This document shows positions 39,201 to 49,488 of a DNA stretch of 64,000 nt, piece by piece. This stretch comes from Prinia subflava. Lineage: Eukaryota > Chordata > Aves > Passeriformes > Cisticolidae. Location: contig NC_086248.1 of the NCBI RefSeq assembly GCF_021018805.1, positions 100,613,739 to 100,677,738 of the forward strand, in the 5' to 3' direction. The notes below the pieces were generated by a model. It was not told the origin of the DNA. It saw only the letters and a list, made by a program, of their open reading frames with translations, and made no database searches. The position numbers and the translations under genes are program-made. The stretch's first letter is position 1. Every line of letters starts with the position of its first letter.

Positions 39201-39304
39201 GAAATCACAGGCATTTATAATTATTTTGTGATCAACAAGTGTGTGACAATTCTGTTGATGCTGCATGATACACTGGAACTGCTCTCATCCTTGCCCTGCC
39301 GCAG
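36274..39304. other. Non-coding DNA
   Basis: No gene recognised. A 73-codon + frame at 36418-36639 contains two CXXC pairs 17 residues apart, but it has no splice context or family match and is not annotated as a gene. Short A-run/CCC sequence lies near 38824-38836. Confidence 0.5.
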
Positions 39305-39360
39305 TGACCACAACAGCAAAAGTGCTTTTGTCAGGAAACCAGGCTGTTGTAGTTTTTGTG
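39305..39360 (+). ncRNA. Candidate internal exon (optional) of the possible transcript
   Basis: A 56-base block with a strong acceptor (CTCTCATCCTTGCCCTGCCGCAG up to 39304, long pyrimidine tract) and a donor GTG|GTAAGT at 39361 whose intron side matches consensus. Two frames are open across it. One has two leading bases and ends in phase 0, and it would continue the upstream-open frame of 35064-35127. It then meets a stop in the 53234-53307 block. It may be an alternative exon of the same transcript or a pseudo-exon. Confidence 0.25.
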
Positions 39361-40260
39361 GTAAGTAAACAAGTTCTCTAAAGAATTTCAGTAGTTTATA
39401 GCCACTGTCTCACACATATTAAGATCCTTTAAATATGCTGTCAGAGTTCATGTAACAGCAGTGAACCTTTCCTTTTTTCTCATTCTTCCTGGGTGGGTTT
39501 TGGTTAGTCTGTGGTCTCCTTGTTTATCATGATTTCCATTTGCTCTGGTCTCTATTAATACATTTCTTGGCTTCTCAGCACTCCTTTGGAATTATGAAGG
39601 CATGTCATGGCTGGCAAATTTGAATGCTTTGCCTTGCTGCTGCTGTGCCATTTTGGGAGGACAGCAATCCAATTATGACAAGTTGTTTGCTATTAACCTT
39701 TGATTGCTGAATGTTGTTTGTTGAGATGCAAAAAGCAAGAACATAAAGGCAATTATAATTCTCTCATCCTTACTGATTTCAAACACTCCTTCTTTTCTTG
39801 CCTGTCTGTTGTGGAATTAGCTCCTGGTTTCAATTCTCTTAACATCAATGTGCTCTTTCAAATCTGTTCTAAAAGCTTATTTATTCTCAGCATCTCATTA
39901 ACTAAACAGTTGTCTCTTATCTCCTATTATTATTTCTGTTTCACCTGTCCTTTCATAAGCCTTGTTTGCATCCCCTTTTCTTTGTCACTTCTTTCATCAT
40001 GTTTATTTCCACAACTTATTTTATTGTACTATTTAAAAGTTTAGTGCCTTAGCCAGGGGTGTTAAGCAAAATCCAAAGTCAGAATCACTAAAGTGAAATC
40101 ATATCTGCAATGTGCACAAAGTAAAAGCAGACATTTTGTTCTTTATTAACACCTAAGTGTTCTTTCCTGGAGTTCACTGAAACCATGGAGATCATTTAAT
40201 GAGCTGCTGTTAGCTTTGGATTAGGCCAGGATGGGAAACTGAAAAAGCAAGGTAGAAGGA
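39361..40260. other. AT-rich non-coding DNA
   Basis: A 114-codon + frame at 39700-40044 is Leu/Phe/Ser-rich and looks hydrophobic because the DNA is T/C-rich. It has no recognisable family, signal or splice context. Confidence 0.5.
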
Positions 40261-40364
40261 GGAATGGAATGGAATGGAATGGAATGGAATGGAATGGAAT
40301 GGAATGGAATGGAATGGAATGGAATGGAATGGAATGGAATGGAATGGAATGGAATGGAATGGAA
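40261..40364. repeat. (GGAAT)n pentamer array
   Basis: Twenty complete perfect copies of GGAAT plus GGAA. The same pentamer is the unit of human satellites II/III, but here it is a short single-locus array in otherwise unique bird DNA. A minus-strand frame through it reads a repeating Phe-His-Ser-Ile-Pro and is an artefact. Perfect units suggest recent expansion. Confidence 0.98.
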
Positions 40365-41769
40365 ATAAAATAGGTCCAAGAGAATATATTGGAGATTCAC
40401 ACTAATCATCTCTGTTAAAACATCCATTTTGATAAGTGTGCAAAAGAAAACCCAAACCTCGAAGTTTTGCAAAATGCAAAATGCATATGCAATAGAACTG
40501 ATAAGAACTAAATGCAGGATGTGAAATAATATTCATTAAACACATGGGAATAATAACCAGAAAAATAATTCTTCCATTTTGTGTAACATTCCTGGGTTAC
40601 CAGTCAGAGTAAAGTACAATGAATTGAGGCCTTTGTTTCTTCTTGAAAGAACAACACACTGAAAACATCAAATACCTGTAACTTTGTTGCGGTTTGAAAT
40701 ACACATTTTGAAGTTAATCAGTATATGATCACTTGCCTTTTATTAATTGCATATTCTCCTAAAAGCAATAACTAAACCAAAATAGACATTTCTGCTGAAA
40801 TTCTTTTGAAACAACAAAAGACCAGGACATTTCAAACCAGATAAAATTTAGGAACTAAATTCAGCTATATGTGGTGATGTAAAATGGAATTTGATGTTAT
40901 TTCTATTTTCTTAGATTTCTTTTCTTTCAGGATTTAGAAATGAACATTCAGGGCAAAAATGACTGGTATTTCTGGTATCAATCACCTATTTCATATGCAA
41001 ACTACAAAACTGTTTTCAAATAAATATTGTGTTTGTCATGATAATGAAAGGGAACATTCGGGGGTTTTTTAAAGAGGAAAAACTAAAATGATACTAAAAT
41101 TCAAATAGGTCAAGTAATTGTGACTGTTCATCTTTACCACTGTGAAAATTTTATATGTGCCATTGTAAATGGGGAAAAAATAATATATTTGTTTCCTGAG
41201 AAATGTTTTATTTTTCACTTATCTTGACATGACACCAATAAGGAGTAAGCTCAGCAAAATGCACAGTGAACTGTATGACTTAGCATCAATTAAGCCTTTC
41301 AGTAAAAGCAATGTTGAGTTAGGTATGGTGCTGCAAATCTGGAACACACCCAAGTTACAAAGGTACCTTTTCCAATGGTAGAATTGGAAAAGTAATTTTT
41401 TATCTCTTGAGTTGTTCATGAAACTGCTCCATTTTGTCCATAAAAGCTAAAAACTTACCATGATGACCTCTTTCGAATATTTTTAAATATTTGTCTAAGC
41501 AGTAGAAGCTCCTGCTTCTAGCACAATTTCAGGTTCAATATATTATATAATTTTCAGCAAGTGAACCTTGAAATACACTTTGTTTAGGTGTTCACTTGTC
41601 AGAAATGACATTCTAGAAAATATTATAGTACCCTGAAACACTTGCTGATGGTAGGAGACTGATGAAAAGAAGACAAAGCATTTGAAATATGTTCAAACAA
41701 AAAGGCTGACAAATATTACTGACAGATTGCTGAGATTTTGTCTAGTAACTAAAAGGAATGTTGGCCTGG
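40365..41769. other. AT-rich non-coding DNA
   Basis: No gene or repeat family recognised. A small CAAAATGCAAAATGCAT direct repeat lies near 40470. Confidence 0.5.
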
Positions 41770-41821
41770 AAATCAATGAACCAAAATTAGTGTGTTGGAA
41801 CCAATTTTGGTTCATTGATTT
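41770..41821. repeat. Foldback: 19-bp perfect stem, 14-base loop
   Basis: AAATCAATGAACCAAAATT at 41770-41788 is exactly complementary to 41803-41821, with a 14-base loop between (AGTGTGTTGGAACC). Pairing stops abruptly outside the 19 bp. In RNA it would form a strong hairpin. The stem is short for a typical pre-miRNA and the flanks do not pair, so a recent inverted duplication by template switching, or a very small MITE-like element, fits better. Confidence 0.9.
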
Positions 41822-42644
41822 GGGCTTGTACAAACCCCAAAGGGAAAATGGTCTATTTTATCAAAAGTAGAAAGGGAATCACAGTAATCACAGCAGCTGA
41901 CTTGGGATTTGATTATTGAACCAACCTTTTCTTTTCCAATGTGAAGAAATTCAGGATAGATTAAGAGATTCTTAATACTGTATTTGAAATTATCTCAGTG
42001 GCCTCAAGTGGATCTTTATATAAAAAAAGAAAACATTACTGGGGTTCTGCACTTACCCTTTTGGGTTCTTTTTGCACTTCTGTAATTCCATTTATTCAGT
42101 TCATTGATGCTGCTCTTTTCACATGAGCTAGCAAGCTGTCCAATGACAATATTTCTTCATGTTATTGAGGCAGATAAATGCTATCTACTTCACCTGAGAG
42201 AAGTCTTTTGCTCTTGATGTTGATGCCTGTGATGACACCTCTCCCTTGCTGTTGCCCCTTAAGTGTGCAGGATCCCAGCTGCCCATTGCAGTCCTACCTT
42301 CACTCTCCGTGGCTCTAACTCAGCACTCTGGGACACCTAAAACACTTTAAAAAGTATAGGTACTGCATTGGGAGGATGCTGATTCATTGCTGGTACATTG
42401 CTGAGATGATGACTGACTAGATTCAGCCTAGGTTCACAGAAGGTTGGGTTTTCCTGTTGTCCACACAAGGTTTGTTCATTTTGTGGAGGTTGGTGCTGAG
42501 AATAGCTCACGTATTTGGAAACCAAATTTGGAATGCGTAGATTAAATGTTACTCTGTGCTCAGCCATGAGCAACCCTTTCAACCTTCTGTAAGCAGAGAT
42601 GAAGAAGGCAGTGATGCAGAATAATGTAAAAAATACACTGATAT
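41822..42644. other. Non-coding DNA before the LTR
   Basis: No gene or repeat family recognised. Confidence 0.5.
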
Positions 42645-43069
42645 TGTCCTGATTTCAGCTAGGGCAGAGTTAACTTCTGAGTAGTGGTTACAGGGCAGTG
42701 GTTTGGATTCAGAATGAGGATGGTGTTGATAACACACTAAAGTTTTGAGGTTTTCTAAGTTGTGTTTGTATACAAACTGGGGGGAGTTCCCATGAGGAGA
42801 GACAATTTGACTTCAGGAAGGCAGATCTGGCATTGATCTGTGGGCGATGAGCTTCTGAATTAAGCACTTGTTTTAATCTTTTTGTTTTCATTATTACTGT
42901 AATGTTATTACTGTATTTTACTTTATTTTCAGTACTAAACTGGTCAAAGCTTACAACATTTCCTTTCTTTCTCCTCTCCATTCCGCCAAGGTGAGAGGAG
43001 AGAGAGGCAGGGGTCGAGCAAATTAAGCTGTGTGGCACTTAATTTCCAGCTGGGCTTAAAACCACAACA
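42645..43069 (+). mobile_element. Solo LTR of an avian endogenous retrovirus
   Basis: It begins TGTCCTGATTTCAGCTAGG and ends CAGCTGGGCTTAAAACCACAACA, giving TG...CA termini. It matches my memory of a common bird LTR family that starts TGTCCTGGTTTCGGCTGGG and ends in a GGGTTAAACCACGACA-type block. Other shared blocks are GATAACACACT near 42728, AAACTGGGGGGAG near 42774 (just after a decayed TATA), a T/ATT-rich stretch, and the CCATTCCGCCAAGGTGAGAGG region. About 425 bp, apparently shortened in U3. No internal genes flank it, so it is a solo LTR from recombination. No clear target-site duplication was found. Confidence 0.88.
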
Positions 43070-43295
43070 ACTGTACAATAACTATCAGATATTTCAAGAA
43101 ATAAGCACATACAAAAAATGTGTCTCTTTATTTGGATCAGTATAAGTTTGATTTCTTCAGAGCTATGAACTTATTAATTATGTGTCATTAATTCGGTGAT
43201 GATTCACATAGTAATTTTTTTTTTTTTTCTGTAGTGGAGCTCTGGCATTCTTTGTTAACATCCACAGATTTTTTCCTTATGTTACAAAGATTAAA
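43070..43295. other. Short unique spacer between LTR and SINE
   Basis: AT-rich, with an 11-base T run near 43219. Nothing else recognised. Confidence 0.55.
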
Positions 43296-43425
43296 ATAAA
43301 ATTAACTCAATTGGTCAGAGCACGGTGATAATAGCAACAAGGTTATGTGCCATTCATTTACAATTTGGACTTGGGGATCATTGTGGGTCCCTTCCATCTC
43401 AGAGTAACCTGTAATTCTGTGAAAA
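43296..43425 (+). mobile_element. TguSINE1-like SINE (tRNA-Ile head, CR1-like tail)
   Basis: The head TTAACTCAATTGGTCAGAGC followed by GGTGATAATAGCAACAAGGT follows the tRNA-Ile pattern TTAGCTCAGTTGGTTAGAGC...GGTGCTAATAACGCCAAGGT. That includes the A box and anticodon-arm region. The B box is badly decayed. The rest, TTGGACTTGGGGATCATTG...GGGTCCCTTCCATCTCAGAG...GTAATTCTGTG, is a CR1 3' end. A tRNA-Ile head on a CR1 tail is the structure of TguSINE1, described from zebra finch, which borrows CR1 enzymes to move. The copy is diverged and surely inactive. Confidence 0.82.
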
Positions 43426-44161
43426 CACAGAGTTCAGTAAAATTTCCTTTAACTTAGGCATAGCGATTGATCTCCTGGTTTTGGCCTCATTTTTGTTTTA
43501 TAACAATGATTAAGACACATAATCAAAATATTGCTAATTAAGAGTGTGACCCAGTTAAAATAAAAATAATATATAAGGAGAAAGAAACGACTGTTATTGA
43601 CTTTTCAGTCTGATGAAAAGGGGTGGGGGCATTTATCCTTTTCATCTAGTATGAAAAAGGACTAAATTAATGCTAAATGTACAAGCAAAAGGAAAAAAAA
43701 TCATTTCCTCCTCTCTCCTATGAAGATTTGTGCTCTGGTTTAGACTGTGAATATTTGGAGAATATTTAGCAGGGTGAAGTATCTGGGATGTCTCAGAAGG
43801 ACTAATCAGGGCTTGGGACAGGCATGTTAACTAGTGATGTTGACCACATTATTTCACAATTATTATGTTCATATGTATGATAAAGGGACAGAACCCTCTC
43901 AGATGGACCTTAGGTATAACAATGTTACTCTGCAATGGCCTGGAAATAACTTCACATCCTGAGAGGTTCTAATGCTCAGTGTCAGGTAAGCAAAAACTAA
44001 ATGCCACTGGCTACACACATTCTCCTTTAGCCAGGAAAAGGCAGGAAAGAAAAAGTACTAATCTGCATATACTGTACATATAAAGCAATCAAAGTCCTCA
44101 GGCTTTTACTCTGAATTGTCATATGTGAGAAGGATTGCATCTGTTCTAACTAGCCTTGTTA
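43426..44161. other. AT-rich non-coding DNA
   Basis: No gene or repeat family recognised. Confidence 0.5.
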
Positions 44162-44329
44162 CAAAAAAACCCCAAAAAACCCAAACCAAACCAACCAACC
44201 AAACAAACAAACCCCCCAAAAAACCCCCAAACAAACAAAAAAATCCACAAAAAACAAAACAAAACAAAACAAAAAAAACCCCAAAAAACACCAAACACCG
44301 CAAAAAACACCCAAACCAAAACCAAAACA
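44162..44329. repeat. A/C-only low-complexity tract, G-rich on the minus strand
   Basis: About 168 bases almost entirely of A and C, arranged as A runs and CCC-CCCCCC runs with AAAC and AACC subrepeats. At least six C runs of three or more occur (44170-44173, 44180-44182, 44212-44217, 44224-44228, 44279-44282, 44310-44312). The minus strand therefore has matching G runs. Four frames of 60-83 codons on both strands are artefacts of the missing T or A stops. Confidence 0.95.
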
Positions 44330-45255
44330 TGTATCTGGAGACATACTATAATGTGGAGTGGTATTAATACATTTTTTCTCATTCCTTTATTTTTGTCCTC
44401 TGCGTGAGATGTCTCATATAGCTCATACTGTACTTACTGTTATCATCTCCAGAAAAATAAACAGCCAGTACAGAACTCATATATCTGTATCTCTGGGCCA
44501 ATCAAATATATTTGATGTTAGAGCAATGCCAAATGGATGTTTCAAGCTTTGGAAAGTTCACTCCTGAACTGGAACTCTGCAAATACTCTGAATATCTTTG
44601 CGGTGTTCTGAAAATTTAAAACTGGACTTCTATATGATGTTGCACAACTCTTTCTATCCCCAGGTTCATTTTGCATATTCTATTTTGATTGTAGGCTTAA
44701 TGCACAGATATATTCCCTTCACGTGTACACACACATTTGAAAAAAGTCATTTTTAAGGCAATCCTGGTCAGAGCCTCAAAACAATACCGAAGAGAAATAT
44801 TAGATAATGTACTTTGTATTAGCTGTTGGAGGCAGCCTATATATTTAATCTGTCAAGCAGTACTTTCCTTTGTAGTGCCAACAGCAGTGTAATCACACAA
44901 GAGCCATCTCTACATATCTCACTTTGAGTCTTTATTAACAGGATGGAAAACCCTTCCAGCTGATAAGACTGTAGTTCTTGGTAGAAAGTTTTTTTCAAAT
45001 AGTACCACTGGGGTCAATAGGCATCAGTCAAGGATTTCTTTCTGGTGCTGAGGGGTTTTGTCTGTAGAGCTGGCACATTTAGAAACATGTGCATGCCCTT
45101 TAATACATTCAGGAGGTAAGGATTAGAAATCTATACTTTGCCTGCTTTTTCTAATGAGAAATTTTAACAAAATGATGATGTATAACAATGGTAGGAGATG
45201 ACCCTATGTGAACAAGTGGAGTACTTCTGCTCTCTAGCTCATTACAAATATAATT
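44330..45255. other. Non-coding DNA
   Basis: No gene or repeat family recognised. Confidence 0.5.
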
Positions 45256-45586
45256 TCAAAATACCTGGCTTGTTTTCACAGTGTTGGTATAGTGCATGAC
45301 AACTACCCGGTTACTTGTGCCAGACAACCCCCTTCTCTGGAGGCAGCTTTTCCTAAAACAGGGTATGGTAGTGATAATGTCCCTAAAGTCCTGTTCGCCA
45401 CTTCTGCAAATAAAGAAACTCAGCGCTTTGACAGACACGGTCTCCCAAATCCAGCTGAGTGGTATAAGGCCTGATTTCAAATGTTGTTTCTGAGATATCT
45501 TTCACTAAAATTTGGTAACTGCGTGAAAGTTCATAATCCACTGTAGTCACTTGAAGCTGATATGTTCCATTTAATAATGCTTCCAT
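45256..45586 (-). pseudogene. Possible decayed coding region, unidentified
   Basis: Two overlapping minus-strand frames, 45383-45586 (67 codons, MEALLNGTYQLQVTTVDYEL start) and 45256-45480 (74 codons), together give a continuous stretch of ordinary-looking amino-acid composition if one frameshift is assumed near 45400-45470. The region also holds about five CpG, more than its surroundings. I recognise no family. No good splice sites flank it; a weak CTTTCAG precedes the ATG on that strand. It may equally be chance or a fragment of an unrecognised transposon. Confidence 0.15.
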
Positions 45587-45840
45587 GGACTGAAAGTATT
45601 TATGCCATCAGTGATGGCATCTCAGGGCATAGGTTCTGGAATTAGCTGACAGAAAGACATCATTAGACAGCTCATTACTTTCCATGGGCACAGGTAATTC
45701 AGAGTGGGTTCTGACATACTTTTGGAGATTGAGTAGAGATACTTTAGGTAGGTACAAGCCCCATTGCTTTTTATACTTCTAATTTCAGCTGGGATTCCTA
45801 TTCAGCCTGTTTCTGTTTGAAATAAGAGGGAATCATTGTA
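45587..45840. other. Non-coding DNA left of the LTR
   Basis: It contains a near-perfect 19-base palindrome at 45602-45620 (ATGCCATCA, one base, TGATGGCAT). TTGTA at 45836-45840 is the possible left target-site duplication of the next element. Confidence 0.55.
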
Positions 45841-46715
45841 AAGTTGTTTTTTACAGGGTGTTTTGATTTTATTTTTTTTAATGTGAGACTGTAACAAAAC
45901 AAAATTCTTGTACTCTCAGGGTTGTAGTTTTCCTGAGATTCTCCTTGGGGTTGGTGTTCCCCAAGGTAATAAGGGTCTCCCAAGGTTGCTGTTCCCTAGG
46001 AGTTTCCCCTGGGTTGCTGTTCCCAGAGGTAATAAGGTTTTCGGTCTTCTCTTTGCCCTAAGTGTTACACACCAGAGGCAGAGACGACAAACTGAGTCCG
46101 CCGGTGCACATTTCCAAGGTTGTTTATTCTTCATTATCTCAGTCCTTTTTCAACTCTGCCAGGCCTTCCTGGCAGGGTACCTTATCTTAGTTCTTTCTCA
46201 GCTCTGCAAGGTGTCTCCACAGAGCAGGACACACGGCAGACTGGGCGGATCAGAGAGCCCCGCACCTTATGTACAGTACCCCTGACCCAACCACTGTCCA
46301 AGACGTATTTTTTATTTACAGAATTTTACCAATACCTATTACCTATACTAACATGTCTGTTCTACTCTAAGCCAATCTCTAAAACCCAACTCAGCACAAG
46401 ATGGGGGACGAGAACAAGAACAAGGAAGACAGGGGCCACTCCCCAATTCCTCCATCTTGTCTCTTCAGCCCCATATGCTAAGAACCCTAATTTCTATATC
46501 TATATTCTACAACAAACCATCCACTACTTATTTCAAATTCTTAGGATTTGTGATTCTTCCTGCATGTGAGTGTTCACTCCCATGGACAGGAATCAGAGTC
46601 AGTGTCCTCCTGGGACCTGTGTGGGTCTAACTGACCCCCCTGTACAGATCCCAGACCCCCCTGTCCGGTCTCCAAACCCTCCAGGGTGGCCAGAGGGATG
46701 TTCTAGACTCCGACA
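45841..46715 (-). mobile_element. Solo LTR of an avian endogenous retrovirus, minus orientation
   Basis: Read on the minus strand it begins TGTCGGAGTCTAGAACATCC at 46715, has AATAAA-type signals (reverse of TTTATT near 46124 and of the TTTTATTTTTTTTA near 45866), and ends around 45841-45890. TTGTA occurs just outside both ends (45836-45840 and 46716-46720), a plausible 5-bp duplication. However, the left end then lacks the usual CA in element orientation; CA would fall at 45845 or 45890. Inside, GTTGCTGTTCCC and AGGTAATAAGG are repeated (about 45950-46040), typical of LTR subrepeats. The 125- and 149-codon + frames lie inside and are not genes. No retroviral genes flank it. Confidence 0.75.
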
Positions 46716-46846
46716 TTGTACTTATGTACATTTGTCAAAGATAAATGGATTTGTGTCTATTCTGTTAACAAAACTTGTTCAAACTAAACATCATCCAGCC
46801 ATTGATTAATAGAAGAGACTTGCCAGGCATTAATGAAATGGGAGCT
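46716..46846. other. Short non-coding flank
   Basis: TTGTA at 46716-46720 is the possible right duplication of the LTR. Nothing else seen. Confidence 0.5.
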
Positions 46847-46877
46847 AAAAGACAAACTATTTTTTAGTTTGTCTTTT
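46847..46877. repeat. Foldback: 13-bp stem, 5-base loop
   Basis: AAAAGACAAACTA at 46847-46859 pairs exactly with 46865-46877 around a T5 loop. It is followed by TTTTTAAT. Its compact form resembles a small hairpin or intrinsic-terminator-like shape, but in an animal genome it is most simply a chance or slippage-made inverted repeat. Confidence 0.85.
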
Positions 46878-48308
46878 TAATAAATCTCCAGACTGAGTGT
46901 CTGAAGCCAAGGTCCTAAAACTATACTGAGGTTCCTAAATGGAATTACTTTGATTGGCAAGATAGTGTTAAGTAAAGCCATCACTGCTGAGGTCAGAGAG
47001 AAGACTCCAGGGTATTAATCATCACAGGAATACAAAGAGTTATTATAACTAGAAAGGAGAACACTGAAATGTCACAATTAGATATGGTTGGTCCAGGGGA
47101 TAAACATGTCAAAGGAGAAAGTTTTTTGCTATAATCCCTAAGAATGGAATACAATTGAACACAAAGAAAAATGTCAAAATTATAGAAATTTTTTTTCCCA
47201 GAGGTCTTTTCCAACCTCCTGAAAACATTTTGGGTTTCCCCTGAATACCTCCTTGTCTGAAGACATGCTCCATTTAGAAAAAAACAACAACAAACTTTTA
47301 AATGACATTTGCTTTGAAGTACAAAGTCAAAATAACTGTTACGTAGGGTGTGGCATCAAAAACAGGCAATTATGTTATGCACTGTGGAAATTATTAGGAT
47401 ATATAAATACTTATAAAGTACTAAGAGTCTGTGCAGACTTAAGATCTCATACCCATTCCAGGTCCCTCAATCTATATTGCCATCAGTCCATGTGCCTTCC
47501 TCTACTTTCCAGCTTCCTCAACTGACTGTTTCCAGTATCTGTTTATGGTCTCATTGCTGAGCATCAAGATCAAGAGAACAAATAAGAACAAAGAAAAAAA
47601 GGTCTGGGAAACGAGGGAGGCTGTAGGCAGAAGAGTAGTAGGTGAGAACTTTTTGTACTACTGGTTTTAGGGACCCAAAAAACTTCTGTCCTAGAAGGAG
47701 TGCCATTTGAAAGGGTCAGGTCTCCCTGAGTTGCCACTGGCCGTGCTCCCTAAAGGGAAGTTTCATGCACACAGCTGGGGGAGATGGAAATGGAGTTCCA
47801 TCATACAACTTTTATGGAGTGTATCTATATTTTAATATGCTTATGTGGTTATGCAGCAGTCTACAATGTTTGCTTATGCAGTCTGTTGCTTGATATGAAA
47901 CTTTTCATGTTTTAGTCAGGCTCCTGGCTTTTTTATCATGGATTAGAACAGTGTGTGCTGTGTGCCAAGTCTTTCTTCTGCTCTTAGAGCATACTTCATC
48001 TGAAATAATATTCAGTTCTATTTGCAAGGTGCAGTTAAGAACTGAATAGAAAATTTTATCTCGGCTCATATTTACTGGGAGTTTGCCACTTTCCTCTTAT
48101 TTTGCCTTAAAATTCTGGTTTCAGTTACAAGTGCTCTAGCGAGCCTTCTTTTAGCTTGTAAGCTGCATTTCACAGCTTATCAGCTACAGTCAAAAGAGAA
48201 GGAAACTGCTCCAGTCTTTGCATTTACAGCTGCACATTTGAAGTGCTCTTTTGCTTACTATTATTCTTGTTCTATTTTAAGAAATCTTCCCCAAAAGAAT
48301 GTGAGATA
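46878..48308. other. AT-rich non-coding DNA
   Basis: A short TTTTCCCAGAGGTCTTTTCC-like stretch near 47192-47216 recalls a CR1 tail but is too short to call. Otherwise nothing recognised. Confidence 0.5.
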
Positions 48309-48810
48309 CGAGGGAGGTGGTTCTTCCCCTCTACTCAGCAGTGGTAAGGTCATACCTGGGATTCTGTATCCAATTCTGAATTCATGAGTACAGGAGGGAC
48401 ATGGACATAATATAGACAGCCTGATCAAGGGTCATAAAGGTGATGAAGGGACTAAGGCATCTCTCCCCTGCCAAAAGACTGAGAGAGCTGGCACTGCTTG
48501 TCCTAGAGAAGACTAAGGGAGGTTTTTATTCATTTATACAAACACTTGAAGGAAAGGTGCACAGAAGACAGAGACAGGACCAAGGGCAACGACCACAAAC
48601 TGAAACACAGGAAGTTCCATGTGAACTTCCTTACTGTGAGAGTGACCAAGCACTGGCACAGCTTTTCCAGAAAGATTAGAAAGATTGTGGAGTTTCCAGT
48701 GCTGGAGATATCTAAAAGCCATCTGAATATGGTCCAGGGCAGCCTGGTTTAGAGGGCACTGTTTAAGCTCCCTTTCAATGTTTACCTCTTTGTCATTCTG
48801 TGAGATTCTG
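48309..48810 (+). mobile_element. CR1 LINE 3' fragment (end of ORF2 plus 3' UTR)
   Basis: Matches the 3' end of avian CR1 in sense orientation. Blocks include GAGGTGGTTCTTCCCCTCTACTC-like at the start, AGGGTCATAAAGGTGATGAAGGG, CTGAGAGAGCTGGCACTGCTTG, and GTGAGAGTGACCAAGCACTGG. It ends in the ATTCTGTGAGATTCTG tail (48795-48810). The remnant of the reverse-transcriptase ORF is frameshifted with several stops; only its C-terminal segment (48546-48752) reads open, with a TVRVTKHW-type motif. It is 5'-truncated and dead. Confidence 0.92.
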
Positions 48811-49488
48811 CATCCCATAGCAAAGCAAAACCAGTTGCAGTTGGTGGAGGCAGGGACAACCAGATCTGAGATCCATGACATGATCAGTGAGCCTCATGTA
48901 CCTAAAAATACTGTAGCAGTTGTAGTAGATGCAATCTTTGAGACACACTTTTAAAAAGTAAAGCAAAACCTGCAAAAACATGCACTTTTCATATGGGAAA
49001 GGAAAACAATGAAGCCCTATGAAAAATCCATAATTCAGAACTATTCATAAAACTTGGCATTTGAAAGCAATCTATAGGTCAAAGCAGACATTAATTAACT
49101 TTCAGCACTCCTTTGAGCAGTGGATGAGAAAATATTAGTTAAGCTGAAGAAAATAAACCAGTTAAATATTTCATCTCCTGAGGCCACATAACATGAAATC
49201 TTATGCCCTGATATTTTTTTCTATTAGTGTTTCTTCTATGTTTATGTTAATCACAATAATTTACTATCAGTTCTGAATTCAGTACATCTGTTTGTTTCTA
49301 AGCTATATTTCAGTTATTGCTGTGGACCCACTGTAGAACTACAAGAAAAAGGCAGACTAACCATTTTTGCTCTGAAATTACTGCAGTAGGCAATAGTTAC
49401 TTACTTGTGTTCTTTCCTTCCTTCTCCTTATTATTAATCTATATTATAGACAAAATAACAGTGTTAGATATAAGTCCCATTTAACTGA
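48811..49488. other. AT-rich non-coding DNA
   Basis: No gene or repeat family recognised. Confidence 0.5.

Noticed and set aside
40221..40472. Minus frame with a Phe-His-Ser-Ile-Pro repeat protein
   Set aside because: Translation of the (GGAAT)n array.
44106..44407. Several overlapping frames on both strands, some strongly hydrophobic or Lys/Pro/Thr-rich
   Set aside because: Open only because the A/C tract lacks stop codons.
46120..46569. 149-codon + frame, the longest in the window
   Set aside because: It lies wholly inside the minus-oriented LTR, which is non-coding regulatory DNA, and has no domain.
46847..46882. Hairpin followed by T run, like a bacterial rho-independent terminator
   Set aside because: The genome context is vertebrate, where this terminator type does not apply, and no upstream gene exists.
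47192..47216. AGAGGTCTTTTCCAACCTCC stretch like a CR1 3' end
   Set aside because: Only about 20 bases match and there is no tail or body, so it is below what I would annotate.
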